DNA of 64,000 nt from assembly GCA_050633885.1 (NCBI GenBank), contig JBOEHK010000001.1, positions 62,001 to 126,000 of the forward strand, written 5' to 3'. This DNA comes from JAWSVE01 sp050633885. GTDB taxonomy: Bacteria > Pseudomonadota > Gammaproteobacteria > Pseudomonadales > Cellvibrionaceae. The notes under the pieces were generated by a model. The model was not told where the DNA came from. It did not search any database and was given only the letters and a program-made list of their open reading frames with translations. Made by a program: the position numbers and the translations under genes. Below, in pieces: positions 24,588-33,232 of this stretch (position 1 is its first letter; each line of letters opens with the position of its first letter).

Positions 24588-26402
24588 TTATTCTTTATGT
24601 TGACAAGTGCTCAATGACCTTGTTCTTTTTCCAATTGGCGGAACCGCCTCTAGGTCTATATGTATATCCAATAATATTGGCTCTTGTAATTTTTCAAAAT
24701 TAATTTCTCCCAATTCTTTTAGGTCGCTGGGTTTGTGGATTTGAAAAGATGTTACACCCATAGCTTTTCCAAAATCGGCAAAGTTAACAGCTGGAATTTC
24801 ATAACCGACGGGTTCAGCACCTGTTAATTGTTGGCCGTGTTTTACCATGCCTAATGCCTGATCATTTAGAATAACAAAAATGACGGGTAATTTTTCTTGA
24901 ACAGCGACTGTAATTTCTTGGCCGCTCATTAAAAAACTGCCATCTCCTGTGATACACACTACGGGTTGATTTTTTAATGCGAGTGCCGCACCCACTGCGC
25001 ATCCAATTGCCCATCCCATTGATGAAAATTCAATGCATGTTCTAAACAATCCGCCCGCAATATTTCGTGAACCTTTCAAGCGACGATCAAAAGGGTGTAG
25101 ATAATGTATTGCCCAAGCAAAGCTGGCACCCACATCAGCTAGATAGCGCGTATTGGGGGGTAATACATTAGGAAGTTCTCTCATTAATCGAGCGGGGTGG
25201 ATGGGTGTTGAGTCTTGTAGGAAACCATCGTTATCATCAATTAAAAAAGGTAATTTTTTTGTTGTGTGAGTTAAATGTTCGGCTTTTATTATTTCTGAAG
25301 GTTGTATTTTTTTTGAAACAAACTGTAATAGCTCATCGAAGACACTTTCAATGCTGCCGTGGATATGCGAATTTGCCATGGGTGTGAGAGTGAAGTTTTT
25401 TTCGTGTTGATCAATGTGTACGATTTTTTCATTGAGTAGCGCTTGGGTATTCCAACTATTGGTTGCCCATTCACTAAAGGTAGCGCCAATACAAACAACA
25501 GTATCAACTTGAGGGTCCAATAACGCTTGTTCAGCACTGTCATGTCCTGCAAATCCGTAGACGCCTCGATAGGCATGATGATAAGGACTAATCAAACCTT
25601 TCCCATGTGGCGTTGTAATGATTTCGACATTAAAAATTTGAGCGACGGTAATAATATTACTAATGGCATGGATTGCGCCGTCCCCTAAAACAAAAACGGT
25701 TTTAGTTGCAGATTCTAAGCGTTCAGCTAAAGCTTCGATATGGGAAGAGTTAAGTGCAGGAAGTGGACGAATCAATTCATTTAAATTAAATTTAGGTTCG
25801 CTGCTGCACTCTGTCGAGTTCATTATGTCGATGGGAATGCTTAGGTGAACAGGACCGGGTGAGGGCCCAAAAGCGGTCATGATTGCACTGACTAATTTTA
25901 ATTCCAGTTGTTCAGGGTGAGATACTAGCGAGTTGTACCGAGTACATGGCTCTAGCATCGCGATTGTATTTATCCCTGTACAGGAGGATTCTTGAAACGC
26001 TTGTCGACCAAAAGTAGTCAGTGCCGTTTGAGCTGTAATCACTAACAATGGAATATGATTTGCGTAAGCAGAAGCAATACCGGTTATTAAATTGGTTGTT
26101 CCTGGTCCTGTGGTACCACAACAGACACCAATTTTTCCCGTTTGTGTATGGTAGCCCTCTGCCATAAAAACGGCACCCGTTTCATGGCGTGCGGTTATTG
26201 GTCTGGGCCCATTTTCTTGCGAACTTTTTGCAAGCGAATTATAAAAAGGCTCTATCGCTCCACCCGGGACTCCAAAGACAAATTCAACATTTAATTGTTT
26301 TAGGTAGCTAACCAGTAAGTCTGATACATTGGGTTGGCTGGCAGCATATGCTGATGACGAAAAAGAAGTTTTTTCTGTTGGTGTTATTTTTGAGGTGCTC
26401 AA
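24588..26402 (-). CDS. ThDP-dependent acetolactate-synthase-like enzyme
   Basis: A 604-residue thiamine-diphosphate enzyme of the acetohydroxyacid synthase/oxalyl-CoA decarboxylase superfamily. It has the N-terminal Pyr domain with the activating glutamate (ARHETGAVFMAEGYH, Glu74), a central domain, and the C-terminal PP domain with the metal-binding motif GDGS (486-489) through ILND. It lacks an ilvN-type partner gene and carries an N-terminal extension of about 25 residues, so it need not be IlvB. The start is TTG at 26402, six bases after AGGAAAG, with no suitable ATG nearby. Its stop is 3 bases from that of citrate-synthase-like gene B, convergently. Substrate unknown. Confidence 0.88.
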   Translation of the reverse strand: MSTSKITPTEKTSFSSSAYAASQPNVSDLLVSYLKQLNVEFVFGVPGGAIEPFYNSLAKSSQENGPRPITARHETGAVFMAEGYHTQTGKIGVCCGTTGPGTTNLITGIASAYANHIPLLVITAQTALTTFGRQAFQESSCTGINTIAMLEPCTRYNSLVSHPEQLELKLVSAIMTAFGPSPGPVHLSIPIDIMNSTECSSEPKFNLNELIRPLPALNSSHIEALAERLESATKTVFVLGDGAIHAISNIITVAQIFNVEIITTPHGKGLISPYHHAYRGVYGFAGHDSAEQALLDPQVDTVVCIGATFSEWATNSWNTQALLNEKIVHIDQHEKNFTLTPMANSHIHGSIESVFDELLQFVSKKIQPSEIIKAEHLTHTTKKLPFLIDDNDGFLQDSTPIHPARLMRELPNVLPPNTRYLADVGASFAWAIHYLHPFDRRLKGSRNIAGGLFRTCIEFSSMGWAIGCAVGAALALKNQPVVCITGDGSFLMSGQEITVAVQEKLPVIFVILNDQALGMVKHGQQLTGAEPVGYEIPAVNFADFGKAMGVTSFQIHKPSDLKELGEINFEKLQEPILLDIHIDLEAVPPIGKRTRSLSTCQHKE

Positions 26403-26614
26403 AATTTACTTTCCTGTACAGCGAAGGTTTGCTTTTGAATAAATTCCAAATAGCTATAAACCTAATTCATCGAAAGTGTTAAACGCAATAGATTCATTTA
26501 GAAATGATAAATCATTAAAGTGTCAAAATTTTGACGTTACGTTGTTTATTAAAAGTAGTTCATTATGGGAGATGCGCAACATAGAAAGGAAAAAAATAAA
26601 TAATTATTTTTTAT

Positions 26615-26806
26615 TTAATGGAGTTTGTTTTTTATAGTGTGTTTTATGACAATGTTGGACGTTGTACGGTTTAAGATTGAAGGTCTTACCAAAATATTTT
26701 TTTTACTTTTTTCAATAGCATAGAAGCCCTCTAGATCTAATTGAGATTGTGACTTATCAAACAAATCAAGTTGGTGGGGCTCTCTATCAAACTTCTCGGT
26801 ATCCAT
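26615..26806 (-). CDS. Small hypothetical protein, 63 residues
   Basis: An unrecognised hydrophilic protein with an acidic N-terminal half (MDTEKFDREPHQLDLFDKSQ) and a basic C-terminus. The ATG at 26806 is preceded by AGGTAG at good spacing, overlapping the end of the upstream ORF, whose stop is 3 bases away. This supports a two-gene unit. No signal peptide, membrane segment or known motif is seen. It could still be a chance ORF in AT-rich DNA. Confidence 0.4.
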   Translation of the reverse strand: MDTEKFDREPHQLDLFDKSQSQLDLEGFYAIEKSKKNILVRPSILNRTTSNIVIKHTIKNKLH

Positions 26807-26809
26807 GCT

Positions 26810-27034
26810 CTACCTATTTGGGGTGTTTTTAATGAGTATTTTCTTTATTGGGGCGCCGTATTGCTGAGTATCGTCCCTATATTTTAATTCTTTAGTATTA
26901 GAAGTGTAGTACGGTACTCGTATAATAAAAGAACAGTTTAGGAAGTATGAATTACTAATTGAGTGAATGTGAGCTGTTAATAATTGAGCTAAGGGAATGG
27001 CTTGGTTTGCGAATTGGGTCACGTCATCTTGCAT
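26810..27034 (-). CDS. Small hypothetical protein, 74 residues
   Basis: An unrecognised ORF, MQDDVTQFANQAIPLAQLLT, with a middle of mixed character and a basic end. The start has only a weak Shine-Dalgarno sequence. It is divergent from the PAS-PAS kinase at 27223, and a perfect inverted repeat at 27094-27112 lies between the two starts. Together with the 63-residue ORF it might form a small operon. The call is tentative. Confidence 0.3.
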   Translation of the reverse strand: MQDDVTQFANQAIPLAQLLTAHIHSISNSYFLNCSFIIRVPYYTSNTKELKYRDDTQQYGAPIKKILIKNTPNR

Positions 27035-27093
27035 AGATGATCTTTTAAGTTCTGTTTGTTCTTGGTTCTAATTTCAAATTCGAATAGAGTGCA

Positions 27094-27112
27094 GCTTTCA
27101 TGAAATGAAAGC
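27094..27112. promoter_or_regulatory. Perfect inverted repeat, candidate operator
   Basis: GCTTTCAT-GAA-ATGAAAGC is an 8-bp dyad with a 3-bp centre, in the gap between the divergent 74-residue ORF and the hybrid kinase gene. Its size and position fit a dimeric regulator site. The regulator is unknown. Confidence 0.5.
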
Positions 27113-27222
27113 GCTTACACGGGGTTGCCCTGGTTCAGGTTAAGATCTCATCGTTTATGGGTTAGATGATGCTGACTCAATTTAAAAAATATCACGAATA
27201 AAATATTGGAAGTAATGTAGGT

Positions 27223-29259
27223 ATGGGAAAGCGAGTTTGGCTGACAGAAGAAAGATTGCGTTCACTGGATATCAATGAGCTACGTGCTTTAGTGGCTCGG
27301 CATCAGAGGATATTTGATAGTAGTAGCGGCTATGGCTTTTGGGAGTGGGATATGCGCACCCACGTGTTTGATTGGAGTGGTGCATTTTGGGAAGAGCTTG
27401 GATATGGAGAAGAAGATGCCCCAAGCATTAATGACGCTAGAAAATTACCGTCATTAATCCATCCTGATGATTGGGCAAGCTCTCAAGACGCCATTGTCCG
27501 ACATTTAAAAACGGGAGCGAAAATTGATGAAACCTTTCGCGTGTTAACGAAAGATGGGAGTTATCGTTGGTCTCAATGTTTAGCCGATTCCGTTCGTGAT
27601 GAAGATGGACGCGCTATTTATTTGTCGGGCATTAATTTTGATATCACTTCATTAAAAAACGTAGAAGATGCAGCATTGCGAAGTGATGAGCGCCAACAAC
27701 GGATCATTAGTTCATCTAATGATGGGATTTGGGAGTGGTCTGAGTCTGGTGGCAATTTATTCTATTCCAAACGTTGCTTTGAGCAGGTTGGGTTAGAGGT
27801 CTCTGATGAGGACTTATTAAGAGGTGAATATCAGTTTGAGCGGTTCAGAGAGCATATTTTGCCCGAAGATTTACCGAGGTTTGAGCAGGCGTTAAAACTC
27901 CATTTAAGAAATGAAGGTCCGTTTGATGTTGAGTATCGAATGATTGGGGGTGAAGGAAAACAGTATTGGATTCGAACGAGAGGCCAGGCGATTTTTAATG
28001 ATGAAGGTAAAGCGGTCATTTTTTCGGGGACCAACATGGATATTACGGCACTCAAAAAAGCTGAAGAACGAGTTATACAAACTAAAGAAGCTGCTGAAAA
28101 AGCTAACAAAGCGAAGTCGCAATTCCTGTCGAGCATGAGCCATGAATTGCGAACGCCGTTGAATGCAATTTTAGGTTTTTCTCAGTTATTTGATTTTGAA
28201 ACTAACTTGAGTGATGGCCAAAAAGAAAACGTTAAAGAAATCCGAAAAGCGGGACAACATCTTCTTCAATTAATTAATGATGTGTTAGACCTAGCGAAGA
28301 TTGAATCGGGCAACATGACTCTTTCATTGGAGCCCGTGTTGCCCATTCGTATTGTTGAGGAATGTATTGGTCTTATGCAGTCAATGGCTGACGGCCGTCG
28401 TATTCAGATTTCATTGGAAAGTAATGGGTTGGATAATCTATATCTTCATGCCGATGCGATTCGTTTAAAGCAAGTTATTCTAAACTTGTTAAGTAATGCC
28501 ATTAAATATAATCGTGATAATGGAGCGGTTGTTATTCGTTTCGCGGAATTGCATAAAGGACGGCTTACATTGCAGGTCCATGACACCGGTTACGGGATTC
28601 CTGATTCGTTACGCGATGCCGTTTTTGAACCTTTTAATCGACTTGGCGCGGAAGAAAGTGGCACTGAAGGTTCCGGAGTGGGTTTGGTGATTACCAAGCA
28701 ACTTGTGGAAATGATGGGAGGGCAATTAGATTTTTACAGTGAAATAGGAGAGGGGTCCTGTTTCAATGTCAGTATGAAATTGTCGGAGGAATGGACTGCT
28801 GATAAAGCTCAAACGATTGATCACGATTTTATAGAAACGCAATCGATTGATATTAAAGTTCGAGATACAAAAAATATTTTATATATAGAAGATAATGCGT
28901 CTAATCTTCGTTTAATGGAGCAATTGCTACAGCGTTTTTCGCAATTGCAATTGGAAACAGCCAGTGAAGCTTTCCGCGGTTTGTTTAAGGCGCGAACGCA
29001 AAAGCCTGACTTGATTATTTTAGATATTAATTTGCCAGGCATGGATGGTTATGAGGCGTTAAAAGTATTGAAGGAAGATCCCAGTACATCGCATATTCCC
29101 GTCGTCGCATTATCTGCAAATGCAATGACTTATGATGTGGAGCGAGGTTTAAGAGCAGGATTCGAGGCTTATCTGACGAAGCCTCTTAATTTTACTGAAC
29201 TGATTACTACTTTGAATGAGTTTCTTATTCCAGAAAAAAATTTAATCCCTGATGTTTAA
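27223..29259 (+). CDS. Cytoplasmic PAS-PAS hybrid histidine kinase with receiver
   Basis: A 678-residue hybrid sensor kinase without transmembrane segments. Two PAS/PAC modules (about 25-150 and 155-285; each ends in a DIT motif, GINFDITSLK and GTNMDITALK), a short coiled linker, HisKA with His307 (SSMSHELRTPLNAILGFSQ), HATPase (VILNLLSNAIKYN, HDTGYGI, GSGVGLVITKQL), and a C-terminal receiver (ILYIEDNASN, phosphoacceptor in LIILDINLPGMDGY, and TKP). It probably senses a cytoplasmic cue. The output partner is unknown, because no response-regulator or HPt gene adjoins it. The nearest gene on the other side, suhB, is convergent. Confidence 0.93.
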   Translation: MGKRVWLTEERLRSLDINELRALVARHQRIFDSSSGYGFWEWDMRTHVFDWSGAFWEELGYGEEDAPSINDARKLPSLIHPDDWASSQDAIVRHLKTGAKIDETFRVLTKDGSYRWSQCLADSVRDEDGRAIYLSGINFDITSLKNVEDAALRSDERQQRIISSSNDGIWEWSESGGNLFYSKRCFEQVGLEVSDEDLLRGEYQFERFREHILPEDLPRFEQALKLHLRNEGPFDVEYRMIGGEGKQYWIRTRGQAIFNDEGKAVIFSGTNMDITALKKAEERVIQTKEAAEKANKAKSQFLSSMSHELRTPLNAILGFSQLFDFETNLSDGQKENVKEIRKAGQHLLQLINDVLDLAKIESGNMTLSLEPVLPIRIVEECIGLMQSMADGRRIQISLESNGLDNLYLHADAIRLKQVILNLLSNAIKYNRDNGAVVIRFAELHKGRLTLQVHDTGYGIPDSLRDAVFEPFNRLGAEESGTEGSGVGLVITKQLVEMMGGQLDFYSEIGEGSCFNVSMKLSEEWTADKAQTIDHDFIETQSIDIKVRDTKNILYIEDNASNLRLMEQLLQRFSQLQLETASEAFRGLFKARTQKPDLIILDINLPGMDGYEALKVLKEDPSTSHIPVVALSANAMTYDVERGLRAGFEAYLTKPLNFTELITTLNEFLIPEKNLIPDV

Positions 29260-29347
29260 TTTGAGTTTTGTGAGACTTGGTTTCAATGAATATGTGTTTA
29301 GGTTACTTGAAAATAAAAAATAACTTGGATTGTTTAACGTTAAGGGA

Positions 29348-30148
29348 TTATAAATGGCCAAGATGTTTTTGAGTTATTTTTAATAAAGCTTTAAATACTT
29401 TTGGATTTCCCGCAACAATATTACCTGATGTCAAATGGTTGTCGGCGCCCTTAAAGTCCGACACCATGCCGCCAGCTTCTTTAATGAGAAGAATACCTGC
29501 GGCCATATCCCAAGGTTTTAAATTTAATTCCCAGAAACCATCAAAGCGTCCTGCGGCGACATAAGCGAGATCAAGTGCAGCTGCTCCAGGACGTCTGATC
29601 CCCGCCGTTTGACCTGCGATATCTTGTAGACATGCAAGATAGGCCGTCATGTTTTCAAAGGCTAGGCCATTAAAAGGGATCCCTGTTCCTATTAATCCGC
29701 CGTCAAGTTTTTGTAATTCGGACACGCGAAGTCGTCTGTCATTTAAGTGAGCGCCTTTACCGCGGCTGGCTGTAAATTCCTCACGTTTCACTGGGTCAAT
29801 AATAACGGCGTGTTCGATCCTGCCTTTGTAGACACAGGCGATAGAAATAGCAAAGTGAGGGATACCATGTATAAAGTTGGTGGTGCCATCTAGCGGATCG
29901 ATAATCCACTCATAATCAGGATCTTCGCCAGCGTGTTCGCCAGATTCTTCGGCGCGAATAGAGTGAGTCGGGTAAGCTTTGCGTAAGTTATAGATTATTT
30001 CTTTTTCAGCCGCTTTGTCGACTTGTGTGACGAAGTCATTCCGTGTTTTGGTCTCCACGGTCACTTTATCTAATCTTTCGAGTGCTCGCTCCACTAAAAC
30101 ACTTGCTTTGCGAGCTGCATTGAGTGCAACAGTTAACATGGGTTCCAT
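29348..30148 (-). CDS. suhB: Inositol-1-monophosphatase family protein
   Basis: A Mg-dependent phosphatase, 266 residues. It contains the metal-site motifs EESGEHAG, DPLDGTTNFIHGIP and WDMAAGILLIKEAGG. In enterobacteria SuhB also joins rRNA antitermination complexes. The start is placed at the ATG at 30148 (MEPMLTVALNAARKAS), which matches the family and has AGGTGA 8 bases upstream. The frame extends six codons further to 30166. Divergent from trmJ, a frequent neighbour in Gammaproteobacteria. Confidence 0.93.
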   Translation of the reverse strand: MEPMLTVALNAARKASVLVERALERLDKVTVETKTRNDFVTQVDKAAEKEIIYNLRKAYPTHSIRAEESGEHAGEDPDYEWIIDPLDGTTNFIHGIPHFAISIACVYKGRIEHAVIIDPVKREEFTASRGKGAHLNDRRLRVSELQKLDGGLIGTGIPFNGLAFENMTAYLACLQDIAGQTAGIRRPGAAALDLAYVAAGRFDGFWELNLKPWDMAAGILLIKEAGGMVSDFKGADNHLTSGNIVAGNPKVFKALLKITQKHLGHL

Positions 30149-30415
30149 AAAATCACCTATTACCATTTATTGCAGCGCTATCACTGACGACGAGAAAGCA
30201 GTCAAAAAATAACAACCGAAAGACCAAATAAGAAAAAGAACACATACAGGCCAGCTGCATGGGCGGCGCAGTATACCAGTTGCTATTGAATTTGCTAAAC
30301 TTTGCGGCCTTTTTGCATGGCATTGTCTACTTGAGCGTTGGTTTACAGGGTGTTTGCTCAAAAGTGATATTAAACAAACAATAGATTCAACAAGATATTC
30401 AAACAAGAGATATAG

Positions 30416-31198
30416 ATGACTAAACCTACTTTTGACAATATTCGTATCGTCCTCGTTAATACAACGCATCCAGGTAATATTGGTGCAGCAGCTCGTGCTT
30501 TAAAAAATATGGGTTTGTCACAGCTTGTGCTTGTCGCACCAAAAGAATACCCATCCCCCAAAGCGGTGTGGCGAGCCTCAAATGCTGTTGATGTCCTCGA
30601 TGATGTTGTCGTGGTCGAAACGTTAGAGGAAGCGGTTAAAGATTGTGGTTTAGTGGTAGGCACGAGCGCGAGGGAGCGCCGAATTCCTTGGCCGTTAGTG
30701 ACGCCAAGAGAATGCGGTGAGCGGGCTTGGCAGGAGTCAGCTCATCACGATATAGCAATAGTGTTTGGTCGTGAAGATAGGGGTTTAACCAACGAAGAAT
30801 TACATCAATGTAATTATCATGTGCATATTCCTGCAAATCCCGAATATAGCTCTCTTAATATCAGTGCAGCAGTACAGGTCATTTGTTATGAGGTTCGAAT
30901 GGCGCATTTAACACATGAGTCAGGCCAATTGCCAGCCTTTGATGATTGGGATATGCCACCCGCTAAACACGATGATTTAGAACGTTATTACGAACACCTT
31001 CAAAAGACTTTAGTGGAGTTAAATTTTTTAGAAGAAGATAATCCTCGACAGACGATGACTCGATTAAGACGTCTGTTTAACAGAGTTCGATTGGATCGAA
31101 TGGAGTTAAGTATCTTGCGAGGAATTTTGACGGCGACTCAAAACTATATCTTTCACACGGGGAATAAAATTTCGGAATTAAAAGACAATAAAAAATAA
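30416..31198 (+). CDS. trmJ: tRNA (cytidine/uridine-2'-O-)-methyltransferase TrmJ
   Basis: A SPOUT-class enzyme that 2'-O-methylates position 32 of tRNA anticodon loops. The 260-residue protein has IRIVLVNTTHPGNIGAAARA at its N-terminus, the SAM-knot segments IVFGREDRGLTNEEL and IPANPEYSSLNISAAVQV, and the usual helical C-terminal dimer extension. Its stop is 3 bases from that of the convergent TlpA-like gene. In many relatives trmJ lies directly before iscR. Here two redoxin genes intervene. Confidence 0.93.
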   Translation: MTKPTFDNIRIVLVNTTHPGNIGAAARALKNMGLSQLVLVAPKEYPSPKAVWRASNAVDVLDDVVVVETLEEAVKDCGLVVGTSARERRIPWPLVTPRECGERAWQESAHHDIAIVFGREDRGLTNEELHQCNYHVHIPANPEYSSLNISAAVQVICYEVRMAHLTHESGQLPAFDDWDMPPAKHDDLERYYEHLQKTLVELNFLEEDNPRQTMTRLRRLFNRVRLDRMELSILRGILTATQNYIFHTGNKISELKDNKK

Positions 31199-31201
31199 TT
31201 T

Positions 31202-31768
31202 TTATGTATTTTTCAATAATTCAATAACGGAATTTTCAATATCTTTTTCTGTGAACTGGCTATTAGGGTTGTCGCCTGTGAGCCTAAATTTTTCTTTGCC
31301 GTTCTTATCATAAATAAAAACGGCAGGAATGCCAATTAAACCAAACCGTTCAAAAGCATCAATTAAATTTTCATCGATGTGAAAGTTATCAAAAGTGGCA
31401 TTCATTTTTTTTAAAAAAACTTCTGCCTCAGCGACTGCTTCTGTATTCGTATGATCGTCTAGGTTGAGGGATACAAATACCACTTGCTCACTCTGATATT
31501 TTTCGCTTAGTTCTACCATTTTGGGAAAGCGTTTGATGCAAGATGAACACCACATGGCCCAAGCGTCAACGACAACAATATTGGGCTGATAAGATTTAAG
31601 TTGTTTGTCCCATTGTTGAAAGTTAATGTTCTTGAGAGAGATATCGTGTTTTATACCTTTTGACGAGCTGGATAAGTTGCCTCCATTAACTTCGGATTTT
31701 GAGCATCCTGTCATAATAAAAAAAATGAAAATTAGATAAAAAGATCGCGGCTTATTGGTTTTATTCAT
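31202..31768 (-). CDS. TlpA-like thioredoxin-fold lipoprotein
   Basis: A 188-residue thiol-disulfide protein with a lipobox (FIMTGC), predicting an envelope lipoprotein. The redox motif is WCSSC in VVDAWAMWCSSCIKRFPKM, and the cis-proline loop is FGLIGIPAVFIYD. It is TlpA/ResA-like and probably reduces an envelope partner. The upstream redoxin gene ends 46 bases before it on the same strand, suggesting an operon and perhaps a redox pair. Partner unknown. Confidence 0.88.
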   Translation of the reverse strand: MNKTNKPRSFYLIFIFFIMTGCSKSEVNGGNLSSSSKGIKHDISLKNINFQQWDKQLKSYQPNIVVVDAWAMWCSSCIKRFPKMVELSEKYQSEQVVFVSLNLDDHTNTEAVAEAEVFLKKMNATFDNFHIDENLIDAFERFGLIGIPAVFIYDKNGKEKFRLTGDNPNSQFTEKDIENSVIELLKNT

Positions 31769-31814
31769 AAAATTTAGACGTCGGCTTTAAGGAATTTGTG
31801 TTTTTTTTTGAGAA

Positions 31815-32477
31815 TTAATGTTGAGCTGACTCGAGAGCGCTAGAGTATTCCACGCTGCAACCATAGGGGCGCGTTTCTTCTATAGTGAGCGTTTTGTTTT
31901 TTGTCGCAGCAAAAATGGCATTGCGAACATAAAACTCTGTAGGGTTGCCCTTTAGGTAAACCGACTTCCCTCCTTGAGACATTGCCGGTGAATTGTGCAA
32001 TAGCCCCGTATAGATGAGTTTTCGATCTTTATTAAAAACAAAAAATTCTGGAGTAACAGTGGTACCTAATTGTCTCCCCAGTGTTTGCTCACTATCTTTG
32101 AGATAGCTAAAGTTGTAATGGTAGTGTTTCTTTCTTTCTTGCATGGCGTTTAGATTGTCGAGCTTGTTCATGTTGTAGTTGACGCCGATAAATTTGACAG
32201 ACTCATTTTTTAATTCGTTAACGAGATTAATTAAATCTTTTTCAATTCCGTTTGAAAATGGACATGTGTTAGAAAGCGATACGAGAACAAGAATATCTTC
32301 TTCGATGTTTTTTGAGGAGTGCTTCCCTCCATCAACTCCAGAGAGGTTATCAAAGGCAGGCAGTGTATCGCCAATACTAATGATTGAATTAAATTTCCCC
32401 GCACTGGTTAGTGCCGAAAAAAAAGAGAGACTTAAGACGGTAATAAGAGTGAATAAACATCGGGGTATTGTTTTCAT
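31815..32477 (-). CDS. Exported redoxin (AhpC/TSA-like) with single active-site cysteine
   Basis: A 220-residue protein with an N-terminal signal peptide (MKTIPRCLFTLITVLSLSFF) and a redoxin fold. The active-site region reads LSNTCPFSNG, with one cysteine where CxxC would occur, and the fold continues to TVTPEFFVFNKD. The C-terminus carries TRPYGCSVEY, a second conserved cysteine typical of this thioredoxin-like subfamily. It precedes the TlpA-like lipoprotein gene, which may recycle it. Peroxidase or thiol-transfer activity is inferred from fold alone. Confidence 0.85.
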   Translation of the reverse strand: MKTIPRCLFTLITVLSLSFFSALTSAGKFNSIISIGDTLPAFDNLSGVDGGKHSSKNIEEDILVLVSLSNTCPFSNGIEKDLINLVNELKNESVKFIGVNYNMNKLDNLNAMQERKKHYHYNFSYLKDSEQTLGRQLGTTVTPEFFVFNKDRKLIYTGLLHNSPAMSQGGKSVYLKGNPTEFYVRNAIFAATKNKTLTIEETRPYGCSVEYSSALESAQH

Positions 32478-32642
32478 GGGGTTACCAGTAATTTTTTATC
32501 AAGAAGCCGGTTTATCTTTTGAACAGCTTCGATATTACTAGATTCAGACCTTGTAAGCAGCGCGGATAACACATTTTAACAGCTGGTGTTGGTGACCTAA
32601 TTGCTGAGAAGCGAGAAATAACCAAGTAATATACTCGGATAA

Positions 32643-32675
32643 ATACTTGACCATAATACTAGGGTATTGGATAAT
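32643..32675 (+). promoter_or_regulatory. Type 1 IscR site overlapping the iscR-suf promoter
   Basis: Bases 32643-32667 form a 25-bp dyad with half-sites ATACTTGAC and CTAGGGTAT, matching at most positions the type 1 motif bound by [2Fe-2S]-IscR upstream of E. coli iscR. It overlaps a -35 TTGACC (32647-32652), which is 17 bp from a -10 GATAAT (32670-32675). This predicts autorepression of the whole operon when Fe-S clusters are plentiful. Confidence 0.85.
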
Positions 32676-32737
32676 TCGCGCTTAAATGACATGCGCGTAT
32701 AGATCGGTATAAACCACTGATTCAGGTTGGAGGAAAA

Positions 32738-33223
32738 ATGCGATTAACCACTAAAGGCCGTTATGCGGTCACAGCAATGCTAGATTTAGCCATCAATGCT
32801 GTAGCAGGCCCCGTTAGTTTGGCGGATATTTCTCGCCGACAAGAGATATCGCTTTCTTATCTTGAGCAGTTGTTCTCCAAATTGCGAAAAAACGATCTTG
32901 TTTCCAGTGTCCGAGGGCCTGGAGGTGGCTATCGCTTAAGCCGATCAACAGGGGAAATATTTGTGGCTCAGATTGTTGATGCCGTTAATGAATCTATAGA
33001 CGCAACGAATTGTGGTGGCCAGGGGAATTGTCAGCAAGGGCAAGTCTGCCTGACTCATCATCTGTGGATGGATTTAAGTGAGCAAATTCATGACTTTTTA
33101 AGTGCTATTAGCCTTGAAAGCCTTGTTCAGCGCCAAGAGGTAAAGGCAGTCGCCGATCGTCAAAATGCTATTTCGCAGGATTTTGAGGATCGCAATGGTG
33201 AGAGGACGCTGGAACTTATATAA
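32738..33223 (+). CDS. iscR: Fe-S cluster-sensing transcriptional regulator IscR
   Basis: A 161-residue Rrf2-family regulator. The winged helix includes MRLTTKGRYAVTAMLDLA and SYLEQLFSKLRKNDLVSSVR. The cluster ligands Cys92, Cys98, Cys104 and His107 (NCGGQGNCQQGQVCLTHH) are all present at E. coli spacing. GGAGG precedes the ATG. It heads an operon of Fe-S assembly genes and has its own binding site over the promoter, so it should repress the operon when holding a [2Fe-2S] cluster. Confidence 0.96.
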   Translation: MRLTTKGRYAVTAMLDLAINAVAGPVSLADISRRQEISLSYLEQLFSKLRKNDLVSSVRGPGGGYRLSRSTGEIFVAQIVDAVNESIDATNCGGQGNCQQGQVCLTHHLWMDLSEQIHDFLSAISLESLVQRQEVKAVADRQNAISQDFEDRNGERTLELI

Positions 33224-33232
33224 TCCCGCGCC

